Source: Paulinella micropora (lineage: Eukaryota; Cercozoa; Imbricatea; Euglyphida; Paulinellidae). From it: 64,000 bases of DNA. This document shows positions 19,603-29,787 of the stretch, piece by piece. Each line of letters starts with the position of its first letter. The stretch's first letter is position 1. Both the position numbers and the translations under genes were made by a program. Below the pieces are notes generated by a model, which was not told the DNA's origin, ran no database searches, and saw only the letters and a program-made list of their open reading frames with translations. Where the stretch lies: the NCBI GenBank assembly GCA_019918135.1, contig WBZZ01005890.1, positions 41,001-105,000 on the forward strand, written 5' to 3'.

Positions 19603-20222
19603 GCAGCGGTCAGTGCTGTGTCTCTCATAACATCAATATTAAAATATGATGGTTTAAAAGATACATAATCCGCAGATGCCGTTTTATAATATACTTCCAA
19701 TGTTATTGGAGCATCTGTCGCATATGTTAATAAAACCTCATTAGTCGTATTTCCAGAAATTCGTATTGTTGTATTATTGGTAGTATCCGCGGGATTTGGA
19801 CAAGTCATTAACCATATCATTTTCATTTGGACTCCGTATCTTTGAATTAGCCATATACAATCAAAAGACTTATACTCAATGGCGGTTGTATAATTTAGCA
19901 CTTCGCTGTAAAAGTCATCAACATTTGTTCCGTCCGTTTTATGAAACCAGAACTGAAAAGTTCCAATTCCAGACGGGGCGGGCAAATTTAAAGACCCACG
20001 AAAAGCAACTTTAATGAAATAACCATATCCTAAATTAGATATTGTTTTGCTACCATAACCGCCCGTGCAAAGAGTAGTAAATGTGGAACTTTCCATCCAC
20101 GACCTAAGATCAAGGCCAACATAAGCATTTTGAATTTTTCTTGTTAATGTCGGGGTAGCAGTGATTGTGATAGTTTTCGTATCAATTGACTGCTGTTCTT
20201 GCGATCGGCCGAATATATTCAT
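19593..20222 (-). CDS. virus-like element: beta-rich virion-like protein, 209 aa
   Basis: ATG at 20222 (MNIFGRSQEQQSIDTKTITI). The rest is rich in Thr, Tyr and beta-branched residues with short Gly turns (TLCTGGYGSKTISNLGYGYF, GTFQFWFHKTDGTN, TISGN-type strands), as in jelly-roll or fibre-knob proteins. It is transcribed divergently from the fibre gene; about 48 bases separate the two starts and hold a shared TTCTACAATATAAAA box. It could be a penton/minor capsid or a fibre partner; no sequence signature is decisive. Confidence 0.45.
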   Translation of the reverse strand: MNIFGRSQEQQSIDTKTITITATPTLTRKIQNAYVGLDLRSWMESSTFTTLCTGGYGSKTISNLGYGYFIKVAFRGSLNLPAPSGIGTFQFWFHKTDGTNVDDFYSEVLNYTTAIEYKSFDCIWLIQRYGVQMKMIWLMTCPNPADTTNNTTIRISGNTTNEVLLTYATDAPITLEVYYKTASADYVSFKPSYFNIDVMRDTALTAAYT

Positions 20223-20241
20223 ATTTTTTTAAACTATATGT

Positions 20242-20256
20242 TCTACAATATAAAAT
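20242..20256. promoter_or_regulatory. shared box between divergent virion genes
   Basis: TTCTACAATATAAAA lies between the minus-strand start at 20222 and the plus-strand ATG at 20271, and may serve both. Confidence 0.4.
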
Positions 20257-20270
20257 AATAGAATTAAAAT

Positions 20271-23200
20271 ATGAACCATTTAGGAAATCCGTGGGCATAT
20301 CACTATTACGGCTCTGTGATAATAGACGAGGATTTAGAAGTTGATGGAGTATTATATGGCGATCATGTTGAAGCAAACTCAATACAAGCAAAAACGGATG
20401 ACATATCAATATCGTCGCGAAATAATAACTCTTCTTTGTTGATATCTGATACTGGTTATGTGTCAATTAATAACGAATACGACTTACGAATAGCGGACGG
20501 CACGGCTAATCAAGTATTAAAAACGGACGGGTTGGGTAACACTTCATTTGCTACATTAAATTCAAGTTATATAAGCGACTTTGAACTAGATAAATTAACG
20601 GATGTAGTCATTACAGCACCAATCGCAATGAATAGTTATCTCACATATAACTCAATAAACTGGGTAAATAAAACCTTTCCAATAAATGTTGATGAATTCG
20701 GCAACATTAATATGGGCGGTAATTTGAATATAACAGGAGTTAATTTATTAAATACGAAAGATGTTGATACTTGGATATCTGAGCACGAAGACAATAATGA
20801 TAAAGTGTCCGCGGATGGTTCAATTAATACACACAGCGATGTTTTAATTACAGGCACACCCGCCAATAACCAACTACTCATTTATAGCACAGGCCAATGG
20901 CGAAATGTTGCTTCACCTTTTCTTAGATTGGATGGTCTCGCTATGATGATAGCGGATTTAAATATGGGAGGTTTTAACATAGCAAATGTCGTTAATGTTG
21001 ATGGTATTGATGTTTCGGCTCTTGATAGTTCTGTGGTAAAACTAACAGGAGACCAAACCATAACAGGGAATAAAATATTTACTACTTATTTGGGTGTAAA
21101 AGATTCAAATCCATTAAATACAGGTAAGTTATTCTTCAATTACAACAATAATATGGGTTCTATTTATTCGTCGGAGATAGGCGGTGCAACAGGATATCCA
21201 TTATCTATTGTTGGTTCTTCCATACTTCTTGCTCCAACAACAGGGGGCGGAATAACATTGACGGGCAATCTTTTAAATTTTAGTGGCACAACAGCAATTA
21301 GCGGACTTCCAGCTCCATTCAACGATGGCGATGCTTCAACAAAAGCATACACTGATACTAAACTGGCCAAGGACGGCACAGTGGCTATGACGGGTAGTTT
21401 AAATATGGGTGGTTTTGCTATTACAAATGTTGGTAATGTTGATGGTATTGATGTTTCTGCCCTTGATACTTCTGTGGTTAAACAGGAGACCAAACCATAG
21501 CAGGAACCAAAACATTCAGCAACATAATAAATGCTAGTGCGGGTATTGATATGAAAAGCCAAAGCATAACAAATGTTAATCTTGTTGATGGTGTTGATGT
21601 TTCCGCCCTTGATACTTCGGTGGTCAAACTAACAGGAGACCAAACCATAGCAGGGAATAAAAAATTTACATCAATTTTGGAAGTAAGTGGTTCGTCCAAT
21701 CCTACTACTTTTGATGGTATTGGCATAGCCTTTGATACAAAAATAGGAATGATTGCCGCACAAAAAACAGCAACAGCGACTTGGTATCCGATACAAATAA
21801 CGGGTTCGTATGTAGAGTTATATTCTGGTGATAATGTAATAGCGACCGCATCTGGCACTACACTATCTTTGAATAATAACAAAATAACAAACTTAGCAAC
21901 ACCATCAGCAACAACGGACGGAGCAAATAAAAGTTATGTGGATACATTAGACGGGCAAAATGTGAAACTAACAGGAAACCAAACCATAGCAGGAATTAAG
22001 ACATATAGCAGTGGTGTTGAAATAACGGGAAATTCAATCAATTCAACAACAAAGGGCACATTTATCGTTTTCAATTCTACCAGTAATATTGGGTCAATTG
22101 CTAGTTTGGATATGAAAACTGCAACATATTACAACTTTGAAATTTCTGCGAAAAAAATAAGTTTTATTATTGATGGGACGATTGTCGGTTGGGTAAATGC
22201 TTCGGGGCTAGATTGTAATAGTAGCAAAATAGCCAACCTTGGAACTCCGACATTAGCAACGAACGGAGCGACAAAAGGGTATGCGGACACATTGGACGGG
22301 CAAAATGTAAAACTAACAACAGACCAAACCATAACAGGAAGTAAAACATTTAATGGGGCGAGCACAACGATAAAATATCTAACTTTAACGAACAATGCCG
22401 ATTTTAATAATCAAACTATCACTAATGGCGGAAATATAACATATAATGGGGCGAGGATATTAAACCAAAATGGAGGAGATATATTCTTTTCACAGACATC
22501 GGGAGATTACCAATATTTCTTATTTACTCTAAATACCGCTACAAGTGGAACCGCGAACCAACGAGGTTATGTATTCACGAATGTAGCATCTGATGTAAAA
22601 GGGGCGGGACTTTATATTTCAAAACTTTTGGATAATAAAAGTGCTTCGTCTGACATTGTCCGTTTTAACAATGCTGGCGGTATGCGGTTTTATGGTGCTT
22701 TGGATATGAACTCAAACAGCATAACAAATGGCGGAACAATAACAGGAATAACAATTACTTCAACCGCGGGGATATCAACGACGACACTAACGGCGAGCGG
22801 ATTAATAACAGCGACAGGAGGCTCTAGCATAGTCATACAAGGAAATACTAATGGAGGTAATACGAGAGGAATATTTTTGTGGGACACTGGCAACACCAGT
22901 TATGGCATTTATATGGCTTCAAATGGGGGAGCCACAAATACCAGAAGTCTAGCGGGAGGGTCTGCGGTTGCAGGCAATGATTTCACTTCTTTTGCCGTTA
23001 GATTTAGGGTAAGTAATGCTTCAACCGACGGATTTATATGGGAGAACTCGTCCGAACAATTATTAATGTCATTGAACGGGGCAAACGGGACTTTATGGAC
23101 GAAAGGATTAATAACGGCTAGTGCGGGGATATCAACTACAACATTAACAACGAGCGACAAAATAACAACAGCATCAGGCAAACCGATAATCATAGGCAAC

Positions 23201-24115
23201 TCAACGAAAGGAGTGGGAGCGTCAGGTGGTTTAGAAATGTACGGGACGGCTTCAAATATCGCAGGGGCACACTTACAATAAATAACAACGGCGGATGCTT
23301 ATCCAACATTTCAATTATTGAATTGGGCACACGACAATGTCAATTTAAGTTTTGATGCTTATTTTGACGGCACGAACTGGAAATCAAGCCACAGCGGTTC
23401 AAACTTTCTAATTCAAAAAGGTGGCAAACTCGCTTTTTATTATAATTCAGGAACGACGGTGGGAAACAATATATACACTGAGGCGATGAACATTAATACG
23501 TCGGGAGATTTAAGCATCACAACAGCATCCAGCGGATTTTTAACATTAAGAAAAAGACCAAGTCTTACCTACGACCCACAAATATATATGAAATCAGGAG
23601 GATATTCAAATTATGGAGTGGTTTGTGCTTCAACTGGCATACTTCATGCTTGGACTACTTCAAACTCTACGGGTGAGCCGTCAGGCAGTTATAATTATAT
23701 TCCGCTTAATGGTGCTTGGACAAACTCATCGGACAGGAGATTAAAATCAGATATTAAAACATTAGACTGCGGGAATTGTTGTGAGAAACTAATGAAAATA
23801 AATTGTTGTTCATATTATTTGAAATCAGACGAGAAGAAAGAAAAAAAGAACCACGGATTTATTGCGGATGAGGTAAAAAAGATTTTTCCAGAATTTGTAT
23901 CTGAAAGTGGAATGAAAGCAGAGGATGGAGAAGGCTACCTTGAAGGCATAGCATATACAGACTTCATACCAATATTAGTCAGTGCTTTTCAACACATGGC
24001 GGAAAAGGTAGTTAATTTAGAAAAACAAAATAATAATCTCATGAATATACTACAAGACCAAGCAAATCAATTAGCAGAAATCAGAGTGTCCGTTCTTGAT
24101 AATGTCAAACAATAA
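20271..24115 (+). CDS. virus-like element: long fibre/adhesin with S74 intramolecular chaperone end
   Basis: About 3.8 kb of coding sequence. The stalk is built of repeats with the pattern V-D-G-(I/V)-D-V-S-A-L-D-T-S-V-V-K-L-T-G-D-Q-T-I-x-G-x-K (near 21000-21070, 21430-21480, 21590-21660, with shorter LTG/LTT-x-QTI forms at 21965 and 22315). Beta-helix-like Gly/Asn/Thr-rich sequence follows. The C-terminal part has SSDRRLKSDIKTLD, the Ser-Lys self-cleavage site of peptidase S74 chaperones, then NHGFIADEVKKIFPEFV and a coiled coil (MAEKVVNLEKQNNNLMNIL). In phages and giant viruses such proteins trimerise, fold with the help of the S74 part, and bind host cells. A receptor-binding role is therefore likely. 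Confidence 0.7.
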
Positions 24116-24461
24116 TACAACTAGACTTCACAGACCCCCGCCTATTATGGATATGGATGGCGAACTAACTCCAGAATTAAAGTCTCGTGTTCTTGATATT
24201 GAACTAAAGACAGAAGAGAAAAAAATTGACAATGAAATTGAGAACGAATGGAATTGCTGTATGTCAAATAAGAAAACCGACAGCAGAATGATTAAATATT
24301 TATTTCAAATGGGTGTCATCGTTGCCATTATAGCCCTTTGTATCGTGAGGTTATCTGAAAAGAACTTGCCATGCGAGGTTGCTAATACTTATGTCGGAAT
24401 CCTAACATTGCTTATCGGCATTTGCCTTCCTTCTCCAAGTTCTGGGGGTGGCAAGAAGTAA
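24102..24461 (+). CDS. virus-like element: small membrane protein, 119 aa
   Basis: The ATG at 24102 overlaps the fibre end. The N-terminal half is charged (PELKSRVLDIELKTEEKKID); two hydrophobic segments follow (VIVAIIALCIV and VGILTLLIGICL), ending in SSGGGKK. It is likely a two-span membrane protein, perhaps for the internal membrane or for exit. The tight overlap suggests co-expression with the fibre. Confidence 0.55.
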   Translation: MSNNNTTRLHRPPPIMDMDGELTPELKSRVLDIELKTEEKKIDNEIENEWNCCMSNKKTDSRMIKYLFQMGVIVAIIALCIVRLSEKNLPCEVANTYVGILTLLIGICLPSPSSGGGKK

Positions 24462-24490
24462 ATTAAGATAATAAACTAATTGTTAATATA

Positions 24491-24715
24491 ATGAAGTATT
24501 GCCATTCGTGTAAAATCTTCTATCCTCCCATATTTTTTGTGGGCAAAAAATGGAAATTGTGTAAGAAATGCGATTCGTGTCGCAAAAAAAAGAATATCAA
24601 TAATGAAATATGTGTTCACATGAATAAACAGAAATATTGTTTGCTGTGTATAATGTCGGAAAAAAAACCAGAACCGATTACTCATTCTGAACCATGGATG
24701 GAGTGGTTGGATTAA
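24491..24715 (+). CDS. virus-like element: zinc-ribbon-like protein, 74 aa
   Basis: MKYCHSCKIFYPPIFF, then KLCKKCDSCRKKKN and YCLLCIM give three C-x2-C pairs, typical of small zinc-binding proteins. An AATATA precedes the ATG. It could act in transcription; no family name fits. Confidence 0.55.
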   Translation: MKYCHSCKIFYPPIFFVGKKWKLCKKCDSCRKKKNINNEICVHMNKQKYCLLCIMSEKKPEPITHSEPWMEWLD

Positions 24716-24963
24716 ATATCATTACATTCATACATATGTGTCATATACCATCTATTATCGCCAGCACACATTAAAGGCAAAGCCTCATCAAAACTACGGC
24801 ACATATTATTTCCGTTATTTATGAAAACACACTTAAACCCTGTATCTACCCCTTGCTTTATACAATAAGCACAACTCTCATTTTTTTAATCACCGACCCG
24901 TGAGTAAAAGTCGCAGGCAGTCCGCGATATAGCAGAACACACGAATAGAAATATTAATAACAT
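24712..24963 (-). CDS. virus-like element: small Cys-rich, probably secreted protein
   Basis: Minus-strand reading from an ATG at 24963 starts MLLIFLFVCSAISRTACDF, a textbook signal peptide with an Ala/Ser-x-x cleavage region. Downstream Cys-rich sequence includes SCAYCIKQGVDTGFKC, MCRSFDEALPLMCAGDN and MYECND, in the style of a small disulfide-bonded domain. It overlaps the end of the plus-strand zinc-ribbon gene by four bases (convergent). A secreted or envelope-associated role is inferred. Confidence 0.45.
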
Positions 24964-24967
24964 ATAT

Positions 24968-25180
24968 TTAACTCCCGCTTTTTCCCTCTTCTTTAATTAT
25001 ATTATTATAAATTGCTTCTCGTTGCTTATCTGATAGCGGTAAGCGGTAAAGGATATTTTGAGGTTTTCTGAAAATGTTGGGGTTTCTATTCACTAAGTTC
25101 TGAGTGATGAGGATTTGGTCAATTTCCTTTCCTAGCCTTTCCAACTCTTCAAGTTGTTGCTCGTCTTTGCTTTTTCTTTT
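24968..25180 (-). CDS. virus-like element: small helical protein, about 70 aa
   Basis: The minus strand is open through KDEQQLEELERLGKEIDQIL, LVNRNPNIFRKPQNILYRLP and LSDKQREAIYNNIIKEEGK. This is clearly protein-like, with an amphipathic helix at the start. No ATG is visible at the 5' side, so the start is unresolved. It lies just upstream of the signal-peptide gene on the same strand, as in a two-gene unit. Confidence 0.4.
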   Translation of the reverse strand, partial: KRKSKDEQQLEELERLGKEIDQILITQNLVNRNPNIFRKPQNILYRLPLSDKQREAIYNNIIKEEGKSGS

Positions 25181-25189
25181 TTATTTTTC

Positions 25190-25205
25190 ATCCTATATTA
25201 TAGTG
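25190..25205 (+). promoter_or_regulatory. virus-type promoter box
   Basis: TCCTATATTATAGTGG before the ATG at 25216. Confidence 0.5.
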
Positions 25206-25215
25206 GATATAAAAA

Positions 25216-28092
25216 ATGCCACATGAAAAACCATTTTTTGCATATTATAACAAAATTAGACATGAACATAAGTATTTATTGGAAGACGCAGACGCTGATT
25301 GGGCTGAACAAGTTAATGAAGGCATTAATAGTCAAGCCCGCGAGAGGCTTAGAGCGGATAGATTGTTGGATGCTTCAACAATAGAGGGGAATACTATGGA
25401 GGATTTAAAAGATAAGATTAGTGCGTTGGACAATAAGCAAAGTATTTATGCAAACATGAATTACGATAAACTGAAAGCGCACCTCCAAGATGACGGCTTT
25501 GATATGAAAGAATTTGAAAGAAAACACGGAACTGCCCCCATGAACGAACAAATGATTGAAATGCGAAAATTAGCAATGGCTACCGATAAATATGATATAG
25601 CGCACATAGAAGACAATATCCAGCAAATGAAGCGTGATGTAGCACAATTGGTAAAACAAGAATATAAAGAAGAAGACTTAAAACGATTAACCGATAAGGG
25701 TTTAACATATATGAAAAACAAAGGCAAAGCGGACAAAATTCGCGTAATACGAAGAGAGGATAGAAGGCAAGCGGAGCAGGATTATAAGGAATGGAAAGAA
25801 AACCGAGAAGAGTGGGAGAGAAAACACCCAGATGATGCTTTAATAGAAGCACAGATAGGCGACGAACACAAGATGCTTGTGCCACGAATAGGTGATGACC
25901 CCCGAAGTGTAGAAAGATTTGTTAATGCTATTATTAGAAGTATTCAAGAGATAATTATGGGTCCCAGACTTAATAGATTACTTAACCTTGCTACAGGTGT
26001 TGGGCGATATGGTGTGAGAAGGCTAGCGTGGGGGCAGATATTGAGATTAATTGCCAACAATCCACAACTACATGTAATGAATGTTGGATTACTTGGAAGA
26101 AGAAGAGCAGATGCTCTCAATACCTTTTTGCTGGCACTAGCAAGAAATGAAGTGCCAGAGGGTTTGCCTCCGCCTAATCCTCGTTTAATCGCAAGCGGAC
26201 AGCAAAGAATAGGTGATTATGTATTAAGAGAATATGCGAGCAGATTAGCCACTGGAATAATGTCTTTAAATGCGTGGGGCGCATTTAAAACAGGAGTAGA
26301 GACTATGACGGTTCTCGGTCTTGGAAAAGCACTTAAAGAAATATGCAATACATGGTCTGCTCAACCAGATGCTCTCATTAAGTTGGAAGAAGAATGAATT
26401 CATACCGAGGGAAGTAATTATAATGGTGGGGGCACACGAGTGGAAAGCCGTCTTCAATTAGAAGATAGAACTCGTGGCAAATTTCCTTACATTCTCCCAG
26501 CAGATGCTTTGGACTTGGTTGCTTTTGAACATGATTTATTGTATGCGTCAGGTGACAAGAATGTCCAAGACTTTGCCGATAAACGATACTTTGACAGAAT
26601 TACCAATATGAGTGATTATCTAACTAGTAATGGATTGGCTACGGCCGAAGTTGCCAAGAGTATTTTTGACAATTACAACTCAATGTTTTCAAAAGCGGAT
26701 ATATCTAGAATGGCCTTAGAAGCACAGGGGAGGGCACGCGGTGGAGTATCTTTTTGGGATGCAATGAAGTTTTGGAAAACTATCAAAACCACTCCTCCAG
26801 ATGCGAAGTATAACGGATTCATAGGCGATGTAGATAAAACATTAATGTCCATGATTGGTATCATGAAAAATGTGGGCAGTTTTGACAAGGATGCAACATT
26901 TAAAGTAAATAAAGTAGTAAATCCTGCTACATTTAATAAACAATATGCTGAACTCGTTGATGTTTTTAATAAAATGGTTGAATCGCAAGAAACAGCCGAT
27001 GGTGTGAAAGGATATTCTCTTATCGCACCAGCAAATGAAACTACAATTAATAATTTTATAGAAAAAATAAATACACAGAGCACAAAAGATATTCCACCAA
27101 ATATAGAAAAAGATATAAATCTTAGCGTTGAAGTCCCGATCGCATACTCAGACAACATGGTAGTAGCAGATACTATTGGACTGGGCAATAACTTGCTCAT
27201 ACTTGAGGATAAAGGCGCCCAAAAGAGGCACTTAAAGGGATTTGTTAAATCGTTGAAAGAGAAAACTGGAAAGAAAATTAAACTTTCTAATTATGATGAT
27301 CCAAAAGTTGGATGGGAAGAAGCCATCAAACAAGCACTAAATCAAGGTGCTAGTATGTCAGATGTAGCAGATGCAGATGATATTTTGGATAAGAGAATTT
27401 ACGAAGAAATGCGGGGTAAATTAACTGAAGACCAAATGAAGCCATTGGAAGAGTTAGAGTTAAAAGATAGTCAAGTTGAAAAAACTAATCCACCGCAAGC
27501 AACACCAACACCGCAAACCATGCCACCGCAAGCCATGCCACCGCAACCTCAGCCAACACCTGAACCAAAACCAATACCAGCACCACAGACAACAGCATTT
27601 GTAGAGGAACCTGTTCAACCGCCACAGAATGATTTAAAAGAAGACCCAGATAACACGACAACTAATGACCAAATGGTTGATAGCATGAGAAGCATTGATA
27701 AATTGGTTGATAAGATTATGGGAAAATCTCCCGCCGATGAAAGAGAAGACCTAATGGCACTTATTCGTTTTCTAATGCCAAGCGACCAAAATGGAGGTAT
27801 CGGCACTTCACAAACAAACCCACTTATTAAAGGCAACGAACAAAGACGCGATCGTGTGCTAGAGACCAAGAATGGTTTTGAATCACTAGACAACACACTT
27901 TATGGCAACACAAATAATCACTTTATGTTGAATACATACAATAGAGCAGTCATTCAGACCAGAATGAATGAAAAAAGAGAGTTTCCAAAAATGAAACGAA
28001 AACTAACTAGAAACTTCTCTGCCGAAATCCCGCGACAAGTTCAAACTCGTCCAGAAAGAAAGGATTTTAAATCGCTTGTCAATCCCAAGTAA
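25216..28092 (+). CDS. virus-like element: virion-type protein with parvovirus-like phospholipase A2 motif
   Basis: The first part is a long charged helix/coiled coil (MPHEKPFFAYYNKIRHEHKY onward) and a helical domain (GPRLNRLLNLATGVGRYGVR). In the middle, a Gly-rich GSNYNGGGTR precedes a Pro and then DALDLVAFEHDLLYASGD. The G-x-G calcium-loop style and the HD-x-x-Y motif match the PLA2 domain of parvovirus VP1 and of Polinton-like/adintovirus proteins. A helical region and a Pro/Gln repeat linker (MPPQAMPPQ, PQPTPEPKP) follow, then a basic C-terminus (KMKRKLTRNFSAEIPRQ). It would help virions breach endosomal membranes. A CTATATTATAG box lies 15-25 bases upstream of the start. Confidence 0.6.
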
Positions 28093-28220
28093 TTACGCTT
28101 TTGGTAGTCCTTACTCTCCTTATTTCTATAATTATGCTTCACCACCTCAACCTTTTGGTGCCGAATATGATGATTATAGATACAATCCAAACTATTTTGA
28201 AAACCTATGATATAGTGAGA
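28093..28220 (+). other. virus-like element: Tyr/Pro/Asn-rich short reading frame
   Basis: Directly after the PLA2-motif protein, a short frame reads FGSPYSPYFYNYASPPQPFG and on to YRYNPNYFENL before a stop at about 28210. The composition looks like a virion tail or small structural protein. I cannot say whether it was a separate gene. Confidence 0.35.
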
Positions 28221-28276
28221 CATGCCTAAATCTATACATAAAGGATTAATAGCAAACAAGTTGCCACAAAAAACAC
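28221..28276 (+). CDS. virus-like element: start of a gene cut by the element's edge
   Basis: The ATG lies behind a CCTATGATATAGTG box and reads MPKSIHKGLIANKLPQKT before the 346-base repeat begins. The basic start resembles viral core or capsid-associated proteins. The remaining part of the element, where a capsid gene would be expected, is not in the window. Confidence 0.5.
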
Positions 28277-28621
28277 GGAAAGGAAGGGGCTGCCGCTCCA
28301 CCACGCCAGGGAAGGATTCCTCGAAGTCCCGCAGATGAGGCAGGGAAGTGCGCAATACCTTTTGATCCACTCGGGAGAAGTCCGACCAACGGGGAAGGTG
28401 CAAGAAGCGAATCCCATAAGCTGGGACGGAATCCAGGGGGGCCGTATCAATGCTGCGCACAGAGAGTCGGTGGCAAAGAAAGACCCGTGCACCTCCCGCC
28501 GGGAGGGGGACCAGGTCCAGTGGCAGATGGGGAGGTGAGGGCAAGGACCCCTGGAGGTGAGAGAAAGGGGTGGAGACGATGAAGTTGTGGGGTGCATCCG
28601 TCAAAAGAGCCTCTACAAAGA
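28276..28621. repeat. 346-base direct repeat, copy 1
   Basis: Same length and essentially identical to 32771-33116 (one substitution found by eye, GGGACCAGG versus GGGGCCAGG). It begins CGGAAAGGAAGGGGCTGCCG and ends GAGCCTCTACAAAGA. On the minus strand both copies encode the same protein piece (APHNFIVSTPFSHLQGSLPS and on). A G run (28622-28634) follows. Confidence 0.9.
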
Positions 28622-28859
28622 GGGGGGGGGGGGGTTGTGAGGTATTCACCGGCCAGTAAGGATTATTCATCCTCACTCGTCAACGCGTGTGGGCTCCAAC
28701 ACTGCGCAGATCCCACGGAGAGAGGGGGCGAATCTTATGACCGACCCATCACACTAGGGAGTGACACTGTAGGAAGAGTACGACAGGCCGCACACATGTA
28801 GACGACCTTCCGTATGATGTTTTCATAGCGGTCGGGTAATTATTATTAATATTATTATT

Positions 28860-28979
28860 AAATTTTTTTTCTTCCTTTTTCCGCCTGGGTCCGTCTGGAT
28901 CATCTTGTGTCCTCCTGGGTCCGCCTGGGTTCCTCCTGGGTTGTTATGTTCTCGAAAAACAAATTTTTGTTGTTTGTGT

Positions 28980-29022
<43 letters not shown>

Positions 29023-29563
29023 CTTTTCTTTCCTTCCTTCCTTTTCCTTGTCCGCCTGGGTCCGCCTGGAACGTTTTGTATCGGCTTGGGTCCGCCCTTA
29101 GCTCCTGTCTTTCTCCCTTTCTCTCTCTCTTTTTTTTTCTTTTTTTCCTCTTTCTTCCTTTTCCTTTTCCTTATCCCGGTCCACCTCGGTCCGGTTACTG
29201 GTTAGTACCCTTTTAACCCCTGGTTTAATTGGTTTTCTCTTGGTCCTCTGGGGGTTGCTTTGGTCTTATTCCCCCCTCTTTTTTTTTCTTTTTTTTATTC
29301 CTTATTAAGAGTGATGGCCAGTCTCAGCTAGTCTGTCCGGTGGTGACTTGTCTGCGTTGTATCGGTTGGATTTCCTGTTCAAACTTTAATTTGTACTTAT
29401 ATCCTTGACCCGTGTGTTTGTGATGGGAATTATCGTATGAATGTTATATATTTGGGTGTGGCTGTTCTATTGATCGATCTGGTGTTTTGGATTACTTTCT
29501 ATTTTGTATTATATATATATATTTTTTTTCCTCCTTCTTGTTTTTTTTTCCGTTCTGTATGAG

Positions 29564-29617
<54 letters not shown>

Positions 29618-29787
29618 CCCTCTTTTCTTTCCTTGATCAATCAATGTTTGCAATTTCGGAGGTGTTGGTCGGGTTGTACAAGGATGGGCCTATCCGTCTA
29701 TGTCACTTGGTTAGGCATGTGTGTAGGAACTTCCATACTGTCAGGATGTGGTCGTGGCAGATGTCGGTGAGGTCCTGGTAGAGTGAT
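28860..29787 (-). repeat. LINE 3' region: homopolymer tracts and CCGCCTGGGT repeats
   Basis: No gene. The plus strand shows T tracts of about 40 bases at 28981 and 29579, polypyrimidine stretches, and repeated TCCGCCTGGGT at 28880-28945 and 29049-29070. On the minus strand this is an A-rich 3' UTR. Confidence 0.6.

Larger units (their letters stand above)
13484..28276 (+). mobile_element. integrated DNA virus-like element (Polinton-like virus/virophage type), broken, right end missing
   Basis: About 14.8 kb of AT-rich sequence, distinct from both flanks. It holds a dense set of mostly plus-strand genes: primase-SF3 helicase, beta-rich virion-like protein, S74 fibre, a small membrane protein, Cys-rich small proteins and a PLA2-motif protein. 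This mix fits small dsDNA viruses that integrate in protist genomes. I see no major capsid protein, packaging ATPase, protein-primed polymerase or integrase, so the family call is provisional and part of the element is probably missing. The left edge meets the 411-base palindrome; the right edge stops inside a small gene at 28276, where an unrelated repeat starts. It looks broken, with roughly six breaks by eye. Age cannot be dated here because no second terminus is present. Confidence 0.65.

Noticed and set aside
13484-28276. Major capsid protein or packaging ATPase within the element
   Set aside because: No double jelly-roll-like protein of expected size (about 450-600 aa) and no packaging ATPase Walker motif; the 19593-20222 protein is too short to be a major capsid.
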